Assembly (NCBI RefSeq): GCF_001956045.1
Contig: NZ_MRTH01000078.1
Location: 1-12,550 of the forward strand
Reading direction: 5' to 3'
DNA length: 12,550 nt
Source: Paenibacillus sp. FSL H7-0331
Lineage (GTDB): Bacteria > Bacillota > Bacilli > Paenibacillales > NBRC-103111
Shown: positions 5,669-10,932 of the stretch, piece after piece
How the letters are laid out: the number at the start of each line of letters is the position of its first letter
How positions within the stretch are numbered: the stretch's first letter is position 1
The notes under the pieces: model-generated
The model's database searches: none
The model's input: the letters and a program-made list of their open reading frames with translations, nothing else
What the model was told of the DNA's origin: nothing
Made by a program: the position numbers and the translations under genes

Positions 5669-6670
5669 ATGGGTAAAATTGCGCTTTTTGGATTTGGACG
5701 TATCGGAAGACAGCTCCTTCGGGCGGCGTTGCAACAAAATTTGTTTGTCCCCTTTTCCATCTCGGATATTAAAGACGAAGCTACGCTTGCCGCACTTTTT
5801 GAAGTGGATACAAATTACAAGCGTTGGCATGAGAAAGTATCTGCTCAAAAAGGCGCAATCGTAATCGGCGACCGGGAGATTCGTTATTTGAATTCGGCCG
5901 CTGAATTGCCGAATTGGGGTGAATTAGGCGTTGAATTGGTCATTGATTGTACCGGACGAGCCGTTACGCGATCAGTAGCTGAACTGCATTTGGAGCGAGG
6001 CGCCAAAAGGGTGCTTGTCAGCGGTCCGAGCAAAACCTTAGAAGATTGCGACGCAGTACTTCTTAAAGGAATTAACTTAGAAAGCTTCGATCCGGAAAAG
6101 CATAAAATCATTAGCATGGCGAGTTGCACGACCAATGCGCTTGCACCGGTAGTCAAATTGGTCAGAGAAAACTATGGCATTCATTACGGATTATTCTCCA
6201 CGGTACACTCGTATACGAACACGCAATCGTTGACGGATCAGCCGATGAAGGAGCGGCGGGATTCATGGGCAGCTGCCGAGAACATCATTCCGTCATCTTC
6301 AGGTGCAGCCAAAGCTCTGAAATTCATTTGGAATGACCTGCAAATCACAGGCAAAGCCTACCGGATTCCGACCCGTACCGGGAGCATCGCAGAACTTAAT
6401 TTGATAACGGAAAAACGATGCACCGTTCAAGAGATTAACGATATGTTTCGAGAAGCTGCGAGAGAAGGCGAATTAAAGGGCGTTCTTGATGTTTTGGAAG
6501 GGGAATGGGCCTCGTCCCGTATCGTAGCTGATCCCCATTCTTCGATTATTGATTTGCCTTTAACCCAAGTACAAGGTGAACTATTGTCTGTCGCTACTTG
6601 GTACGACAACGAATGGGGTTATGCTTCACGGTTGGCTGAGGTAGCCTCTTATCTTGTTGCAAAATCATAA
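5669..6670 (+). CDS. gap: Type I glyceraldehyde-3-phosphate dehydrogenase, alternative isoform
   Basis: The 333-residue protein spans the whole GAPDH family: dinucleotide motif GFGRIGR at 8-14, D33 at the end of strand 2 (NAD rather than NADP preference), catalytic C153 in SCTTN, H180 in HSYTNTQ, the phosphate-site segment IIPSSSGAAKAL at about 206-217, RIPTRTGS near 222-229, and WYDNEWGY at 311-318. It should oxidise glyceraldehyde-3-phosphate or a related aldehyde phosphate. Oddities are SMASCTTNA where most enzymes have SNASCTTNC, so the second cysteine of the pair is Ala157, and divergence elsewhere from housekeeping GapA. It is not next to pgk, tpi or cggR, so it is probably not the main glycolytic copy. 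The start at 5669 follows GGAGG by 5 bases; the upstream ATG at 5657 overlaps that site. Likely cotranscribed with the FMN reductase. Confidence 0.88.
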   Translation: MGKIALFGFGRIGRQLLRAALQQNLFVPFSISDIKDEATLAALFEVDTNYKRWHEKVSAQKGAIVIGDREIRYLNSAAELPNWGELGVELVIDCTGRAVTRSVAELHLERGAKRVLVSGPSKTLEDCDAVLLKGINLESFDPEKHKIISMASCTTNALAPVVKLVRENYGIHYGLFSTVHSYTNTQSLTDQPMKERRDSWAAAENIIPSSSGAAKALKFIWNDLQITGKAYRIPTRTGSIAELNLITEKRCTVQEINDMFREAAREGELKGVLDVLEGEWASSRIVADPHSSIIDLPLTQVQGELLSVATWYDNEWGYASRLAEVASYLVAKS

Positions 6671-6693
6671 GCTAGACGATTGATAATGAATTG

Positions 6694-6762
6694 GATGCAT
6701 CTTAGAACGTATGAGCGAAGCCAAAGGCGACAGCCCATACATTCTAAGATGCATCTTTTCTC
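6694..6762 (+). terminator. Very long hairpin terminator after the GAPDH gene
   Basis: Arms of 20 bases (6694-6713 and 6736-6755) pair with only one mismatch around a 22-base loop and run into TTTTCTCGT. It lies 23 bases past the GAPDH stop. The stem is far longer than needed for termination, so it may also stabilise the mRNA or derive from a small mobile repeat. Confidence 0.8.
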
Positions 6763-6876
6763 GTCAAACAGGGTCGTGGATACGGCTGAGCTCTTGTTTC
6801 CTTTCTAACGGGAGTTAAACCCAATATGTGGTACTATGTTGTAAAAAATGCTTGGATACTGAAGGAGCGTTTAGTA

Positions 6877-7335
6877 ATGAATGTTGTTAGCGCAACAAAT
6901 GATGTATCTTTTTGGTCCGATGGTAGCTGACCCGAAGTTTTTTCAGGCAATAGAGAAAAATATAAAACAACAATCTGCGTTTTGCGTGCGGGAAAAAGAT
7001 GGAATAGCAGGTTCTCGCTTACTCGGAGGAGTTTTATTTTCTTCATCAAAATCCCCAATATACAAAATTGGATGGCTAGCGGTTTCATTTAATGCGAGAA
7101 ACAAAGGAATAGCAACAGAGCTTCTTAGACATGTCTTGAACCTTGTCGATGTTCCAGCAGAAGTATTAGTGATTACATTCGGTGAAGATATACCAGATGG
7201 TCAACCAGCGAGAAGCTCTATCAGAGATTTGGATTTGTACCTTTAATGGAAGTGATTCCAAATGGACCAGAAGGAGGGACACATCAAAAATTTAAGATGA
7301 TTATGACTAAGAATGATTCAGCTAACGGGACATAG
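6877..7335 (+). pseudogene. GNAT family N-acetyltransferase, broken by two frameshifts
   Basis: Three frames join to give one acetyltransferase of about 150 residues. Part 1 starts at ATG 6877, after GAAGGAGCG, and reads MNVVSATNDVSFWSD up to about 6921. Part 2, in the +1 frame, runs from about 6920 with MVADPKFFQAIEKNIKQQ, then GWLAVSFNARNKGIATELL, the acetyl-CoA binding motif A (R-N-K-G-I-A), up to about 7213. Part 3 runs from 7216 with LYQRFGFVPLMEVIPNGPEG to the stop at 7333; LYQRFGFVP is the standard GNAT motif B ending. A loss of about two bases near 6920 and of one base near 7214 would explain it. The middle frame alone (6881-7246) lacks motif B and would probably not fold. Sequencing error is the alternative. 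Confidence 0.75.
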
Positions 7336-7366
7336 GTCATTGAACTAACGAGGAAGATAGCTGAAT
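7316..7366. repeat. REP-like extragenic hairpin
   Basis: ATTCAGCTA (7316-7324) pairs perfectly with TAGCTGAAT (7358-7366). The interior carries GCTAACGGGACA and ATTGAACTAACGAGGAA, the latter matching the copy at 2124-2142. It overlaps the end of the broken acetyltransferase, which may have gained its tail from the repeat. Confidence 0.55.
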
Positions 7367-7369
7367 GAG

Positions 7370-7584
7370 ACAATTGATGTTTGTAAAAAGTACTTCAAAA
7401 CTTATTTGTCACCCAACAGCAAGGTCTTCGACTTGCTCAGCGATGAAGGTTCAATTGCATTTTTTGGACCGTCCATGTTCCGTCTTTTGATGATGTCTCT
7501 AATCGAATTAGAGAAAGTTACAAGCGATATGCACCTCAATTAAATGATTCCAAAAACCCAACTATGAATATATCTAGTTGTTAA
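7370..7584 (+). pseudogene. Unidentified protein remnant with a frameshift
   Basis: Two protein-like stretches in adjacent frames join near 7465. The first reads DVCKKYFKTYLSPNSKVFDL and continues LLSDEGSIAFFG; the second reads WTVHVPSFDDVSNRIRESYK and ends about 18 residues later at the stop at 7582. Both look like coding sequence, but there is no start codon with a ribosome binding site, and the N-terminal part is cut at the REP-like element. I do not recognise the family. It is probably the 3' end of a deleted gene. Confidence 0.4.
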
Positions 7585-7600
7585 ACACTAATTCTAGACA

Positions 7601-7642
7601 TAGACTAATTCCCTGTAGATTAGGAAAATCAGTCCTAGTCTA
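7601..7642. repeat. REP-like hairpin
   Basis: TAGACTA (7601-7607) and TAGTCTA (7636-7642) are perfect 7-base arms. ACGAACGGGCAGTAGAGC follows directly, so the right end reads TCTAACGAACGGG and resembles GCTAACGGGA in the element at 7316-7366. The remainder of 7643-7738 shows nothing recognisable. Confidence 0.4.
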
Positions 7643-7738
7643 ACGAACGGGCAGTAGAGCGTGGTGGCATCATGCAAGTGTGTCGGAGATTAAGAACAGA
7701 TATCCAGTCGATTGATTCTTTAATTCTTTCCAATATAT

Positions 7739-7769
7739 AAACCCGCCAATTGCGTTAATTGGCGGGTTT
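7739..7769 (-). terminator. Terminator of the ABC transporter operon (possibly bidirectional)
   Basis: A perfect 13-base stem, AAACCCGCCAATT (7739-7751) with its complement 7757-7769, and a 5-base loop. The outer A/T pairs provide a short U-run on either strand. It lies 30 bases past the last frame of the minus-strand operon. Confidence 0.75.
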
Positions 7770-7799
7770 ACTGTTAATTAAAATCGCAACTTTGACTTA

Positions 7800-8012
7800 T
7801 TAATGACCTATCAGTTCGACCTCGTCAAACATCGTGCCCAAAGAGTTGCCTTCCAGAAGCCACTTGATGGGATCGATGACCAAAGACAGCGTCCCGATTC
7901 CGCCAAGCAGGATGATTAAAGCGATTCGGGCCCAACTCTTCCCACGATACATCTTCATAATAATGAAGGTTAGTGCACCAAAGATTAATGTTCTTATGAG
8001 CACTTGGATCAC
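7800..8012 (-). pseudogene. Small membrane-protein ORF, probably an N-terminally truncated remnant
   Basis: The frame gives about 70 residues from a GTG at 8012, with two hydrophobic segments (about 1-20 and 29-50) flanking YRGKSWAR, then DPIKWLLEGNSLG. The open frame extends upstream by seven codons (FETVGGL) to a stop at 8034-8036, with protein-like sequence but no ATG and no good ribosome binding site. From memory, similar Bacillales membrane proteins carry further transmembrane segments before and after this part, so this may be an internal fragment left after deletions, abutting the permease stop at 8029. A genuine 70-residue small membrane protein coupled to the permease is the alternative. 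Confidence 0.5.
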
Positions 8013-8028
8013 AAGGCCGCCAACCGTC

Positions 8029-8718
8029 TCAAATCAAGGCGCGTCTAGCTGTAAACCACCAACCGCCCAATAGGAGCAGACAGGCGATGATGAATGTCAA
8101 TCCGAATCCTTGCAGAAGAGAATCGTTAAAGAGCAGCATCAGTAACCCGTCGGCGAGTTTATGTCGAAGCTGCGCGATTGAGGTGAAAACGGGGATCGCC
8201 GCAATGAAGGCTGCCCAGATCACCCAGCCCACCGGGTGGTGAAGTCCGGAAAATAATAGATTCAAGAGCGCTAACAGAAACAGGTATGCGCCAAACTGGT
8301 AAATGAACATACCGGCAATACCAAATTGATCCCAGTTGAATATTTCGAGAATATTAAACGTATGTTCATAATTCCGGATCAAGTTCAGTTCAAACTTGAA
8401 CCATACGATGTTAAGCACGGCGAATAAGGCTGCCCATAGCGTGTATACCAACAAAATGTTGAGATAATACTCTTTACGGGTTGCGCCTAAAATAATCACC
8501 CTTTTGAAGAAGCTTACAGGCAGAACACTGCCTAATACAAAGATTAAGAACAGCGTAGTCAGATTCGCGGCTGACACCGAAGAATTTTCGCCGGATCGCA
8601 ATGCAAAACTTATGATCAAATTGGTGATGACGCTGACAGCGAGGATGCCCAGAACAATCCACAGATACAGCCTAAGCTGAAGGAAGGATGCCTTCATTAA
8701 TACAGTCGTTTTATTCAA
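8029..8718 (-). CDS. ABC transporter permease, YtrC/D-like
   Basis: The protein (229 residues from the preferred start) has about six membrane segments: near residues 15-40, 54-75, 88-110, 138-165, 170-192 and 203-225. The loop between segments 2 and 3 holds the short element LGATRKEYYLN, which is common in Gram-positive ABC-2-type permeases. It would form the membrane channel for the ATPase encoded just upstream. The frame opens with ATG at 8736, but that codon lies within the ribosome binding site AAGGAGG; a TTG at 8718, 8 bases after it and overlapping the ATPase stop by 8 bases, is the better start. Third gene of the GntR-ATPase-permease operon. The cargo is unknown; relatives respond to cell-wall antibiotics. 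Confidence 0.8.
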   Translation of the reverse strand: MNKTTVLMKASFLQLRLYLWIVLGILAVSVITNLIISFALRSGENSSVSAANLTTLFLIFVLGSVLPVSFFKRVIILGATRKEYYLNILLVYTLWAALFAVLNIVWFKFELNLIRNYEHTFNILEIFNWDQFGIAGMFIYQFGAYLFLLALLNLLFSGLHHPVGWVIWAAFIAAIPVFTSIAQLRHKLADGLLMLLFNDSLLQGFGLTFIIACLLLLGGWWFTARRALI

Positions 8719-9589
8719 TTCGCTGACCTCCTTCAATTAAGTAAGAGAAGAATTTCTGAAGCGGTAGCCCTTCAATGGTGATGCCGAGCTTGTGTGCTTG
8801 CTGTTTGTCCGCATCTCCGAGCGCTCCGTATAATGCCGCCAGAACGCCCTTACCGTACGGTTCTTGGTAAATGACTTGTTTGCCGTTCGCGAAGCGATCA
8901 ACGGATTCCCGGTCACCCATCAACAAATGGGAATGGTCGCGGATGTTGTCCACTTCGTCATGCAGTAGGATGGAGCCGGAATTCATTATATAGACTTTCT
9001 CGACGACCATCGCGATTTCGTCTATCAGATGTGTGGAGAGCAGAATGGTACGCGGATATTCCGCGTAATCCTCAACCAGAATGCGGTAGAACCGCTCACG
9101 CATTAGCACATCAAGACCAAGCACCGGTTCGTCATAAATCGTTAGAGACGCGCGGCTTGCCAGACCGATGACGTTGCCCACTAGGGATTCCATTCCCCTG
9201 GAGAGCTGGCGAATTTTTTCGTTAGGGTTCAGATTAAAGGTTGTGAGCAGCTTATGGGCGAAAGGCCAATCCCAGTTCTTGTGGAACACCGACGCAAGTT
9301 GCAGGATCTCCATGACTTTGGCGCTGCCAAAGAATAGATTCTTTTCCCGTACATAACAGACGTCCTGTGGCGTTTCCCCTTTTTTGAGCCGGGAGCCTGC
9401 GATTTCGATTTGGCCGTTACTGGGGAATATGCTGCCGGTAATCATATTGAGTAAAGTGGTTTTACCGGCGCCGTTGCGGCCGAGCAATCCGCAGATGGTG
9501 TGCTCGTGCAGCTTCATTTCGAGATTGCGAACAGCATCGTTCTTACCATAGCTTTTGGTTACGTTGGAACAAGCAAGAATCGTACTCAT
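8711..9589 (-). CDS. ABC transporter ATP-binding protein
   Basis: This 292-residue ATPase has Walker A GRNGAGKTT at 37-45, signature LSRGM at 129-133 (LSGGQ in the consensus), Walker B LTIYDEP at 149-155 with catalytic E154, D-loop GLD at 158-160 and H-loop H187 in STH. The expected Q-loop glutamine is not evident: the region reads VCYVREKNLFF at 77-87. The C-terminal part after about 215 is a family-specific extension. It would hydrolyse ATP at the inner face of the membrane to drive the downstream permease. The ATG overlaps the regulator stop as ATGA, with GGGAG upstream, so all three genes are translationally coupled. The GntR-ABC order matches YtrA-type operons induced by cell-envelope antibiotics in B. 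subtilis; substrate and inducer here are not known. Confidence 0.9.
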   Translation of the reverse strand: MSTILACSNVTKSYGKNDAVRNLEMKLHEHTICGLLGRNGAGKTTLLNMITGSIFPSNGQIEIAGSRLKKGETPQDVCYVREKNLFFGSAKVMEILQLASVFHKNWDWPFAHKLLTTFNLNPNEKIRQLSRGMESLVGNVIGLASRASLTIYDEPVLGLDVLMRERFYRILVEDYAEYPRTILLSTHLIDEIAMVVEKVYIMNSGSILLHDEVDNIRDHSHLLMGDRESVDRFANGKQVIYQEPYGKGVLAALYGALGDADKQQAHKLGITIEGLPLQKFFSYLIEGGQRIE

Positions 9590-9963
9590 TTCCGATCATC
9601 TCCCGACCTTTGTTTAATCATTTCAATTACGTCTTCATTGGTCATTTCCAGCTTTTCAGCCTCATTGAGCAGCTTGACGACCAACTCGTCATAGAACCGA
9701 GCCCTTCTTTTGCTCGTGATCACTTTCTTCGCACCTGCAGCTACGTACATGCCGAGCCCTCTTTTCTTGTATAGAATGTTCTCGTTCACAAGCAATGCGA
9801 TGCCTTTCACGATCGTAGCGGGATTGATCTGAAACGTGCTCGCAAATTGCGCCACCGATATAATCTGTTCATCCTCACAGTAGACCCCTTTCAGGATGTC
9901 ATCCTCAATCTTTTCAGCGATTTGCTGAAAGATGGGCTGGCTATCGTCAAAGCTGATCATCAT
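9586..9963 (-). CDS. GntR family transcriptional regulator, YtrA subfamily
   Basis: The 125-residue protein has an N-terminal GntR winged helix: PIFQQIAEKIEDDILKG at 10-26, the helix-turn-helix at about 34-60 (SVAQFASTFQINPATIVKGI) and the wing YKKRGLGMYVA at 65-75. A short helical tail with no ligand-binding domain marks the YtrA subfamily, which usually represses the ABC operon it heads. The start has tandem ATGs (9963 and 9960) behind GGTGATGAG; either may be used. It is first in the operon, overlaps the ATPase gene by 4 bases, and has a clear sigma-A promoter and dyad upstream, consistent with autoregulation. Confidence 0.92.
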   Translation of the reverse strand: MMISFDDSQPIFQQIAEKIEDDILKGVYCEDEQIISVAQFASTFQINPATIVKGIALLVNENILYKKRGLGMYVAAGAKKVITSKRRARFYDELVVKLLNEAEKLEMTNEDVIEMIKQRSGDDRK

Positions 9964-9976
9964 CTCATCACCCTAT

Positions 9977-10027
9977 TAGTATATTAGTCTTGTGACATAC
10001 TATAATACGTGTTGGTGCTTGAGTCAA
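9977..10027 (-). promoter_or_regulatory. Promoter and candidate GntR operator of the ABC operon
   Basis: On the minus strand TTGACT (10022-10027) and TATAGT (9999-10004) are separated by exactly 17 bases. Just downstream is a dyad with TAGTAT (9977-9982) and ATACTA (9997-10002) arms, 6 of 8 bases matching when extended, overlapping the -10. Repression by the encoded YtrA-type regulator is the likely use. Confidence 0.7.
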
Positions 10028-10077
10028 CACATTCGTTAAAAAAATTTCAATGACACATGTTTGCGAGTTGGAATGGA

Positions 10078-10306
10078 TTAAGTTTTAGCTCCGCCATGCA
10101 GGGCATGATGCATATAACTATGAATGCCGTTCGGGTGAATTAATGCGGTGCCCCCGGGATGATGAACTTGGATTTTTATTTTGAAGAACGAGTATAAGAC
10201 CGTCCGGGAGGTGTCGGATATCTGAACGGGTAATCTTTCCGAACAGCACAAAAATGCTAAATGAGAAGAAACCCACCGTCTTGATCATGACCTTGAGCTT
10301 CTTCAT
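10078..10306 (-). pseudogene. Small hypothetical ORF, apparently frameshifted
   Basis: From ATG 10306 the frame reads MKKLKVMIKTVGFFSFSIFV, a basic N-terminus plus membrane segment or signal, then HLPDGLILVLQN. After an A-rich run (CAAAATAAAAATCC, about 10161-10174) the adjacent frame continues in a protein-like way with IQVHHPGGTALIHPNGIHSY to a stop at 10078. The original frame ends at 10118 with low-complexity sequence. Joined, it would be a protein of about 75 residues with an unusual His/Gly-rich end. There is no clear ribosome binding site and I do not recognise the family. It may be a decayed gene, a sequencing error in the A-run, or chance. Confidence 0.35.
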
Positions 10307-10500
10307 GTAATTGATTAGGTCTACTTGCTATATAAAAATGGTAGTCTTACTGGTTGTATCAACTTATTGTTAAAAAATGAATTGACACCTGAGTTCAACG
10401 GTCTTCTTCGGGCTTCATCGGTTGTATTATCATGTCCCAGACCACAGAGTTATTGGTAAACGATTTTTCGGCAGAAAATAATTAATTGCGTCAATTAAAA
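10307..10500. other. Non-coding stretch, nothing recognised
   Basis: No plausible gene on either strand. A TTGACA occurs at about 10384-10389 but no -10 is found at proper spacing. A small TTAATT/AATTAA dyad is present near 10482-10498. A/T-rich sequence continues to the terminator. Confidence 0.4.
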
Positions 10501-10533
10501 AACCGCGAAGGCTTGATGCTACGCGATTTTTTT
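10497..10533. terminator. Hairpin with T-run, terminator-like on both strands
   Basis: CGCG (10504-10507) and CGCG (10522-10525) are the base of an imperfect hairpin, with A-run before and seven T residues after (10527-10533). It could end transcripts from either side, although no intact gene is close upstream on the plus strand. Confidence 0.5.
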
Positions 10534-10668
10534 CTATTTATGGCTGAATCTTTCATTATTCTTTTATTTGGAAGTAGTAGACTTATAAGAGTGATGATTT
10601 GATGTTATTAAACTTAAAGTTAAGAGGAGTAACACGACGATACTATCAACAAGAATAAAGAAGCTTTT

Positions 10669-10905
10669 TTGCTGAAGCTCGCGCTTATTATAGCTGGGTG
10701 TGCTTTTTTTCTGTATTATCGCTTTCCATTCCGTTTATGTCCCCTGCGATGGTTGCGTCTCCATCTCTATGGACCTACTGTGCCGCAGAAATATACTGTG
10801 CTTTACGGGGACGAAAATGTGGAATATGGTCGGGCGTGGAAATCGTTGCAAAGGGCAATTTTTTACGGCTCTCGGCAAGGTTGGACACCAGAAAATTATT
10901 TTTAA
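10669..10905 (+). CDS. Small hypothetical protein ORF of doubtful integrity
   Basis: The frame opens at TTG 10669 and gives 78 residues: a hydrophobic segment (LALIIAGCAFF) and a polar C-terminal part containing GPTVPQKYTVLYGDENVEYG and ending GWTPENYF. The open frame extends upstream to 10633 with NKNKEAFLL, and GAGGAG at 10624-10629 is well placed for a start near 10636-10641, but no ATG, GTG or TTG is there. In the middle the neighbouring frame from 10710 to 10763 reads SVLSLSIPFMSPAMVASP, a far better signal-peptide end than the in-frame Arg/Leu-rich sequence; the switch point is a run of seven T. It therefore looks like a small secreted protein carrying compensating frameshifts and a lost start codon. 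It lies 27 bases ahead of the large surface protein. No known family. Confidence 0.4.
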   Translation: MLKLALIIAGCAFFLYYRFPFRLCPLRWLRLHLYGPTVPQKYTVLYGDENVEYGRAWKSLQRAIFYGSRQGWTPENYF

Positions 10906-10932
10906 TTTATTATTGATGGGAGCGAGATGTAA

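Noticed and set aside
6124..6336. 70-codon ORF inside the GAPDH gene
   Set aside because: Out-of-frame shadow of a gene with complete catalytic motifs.
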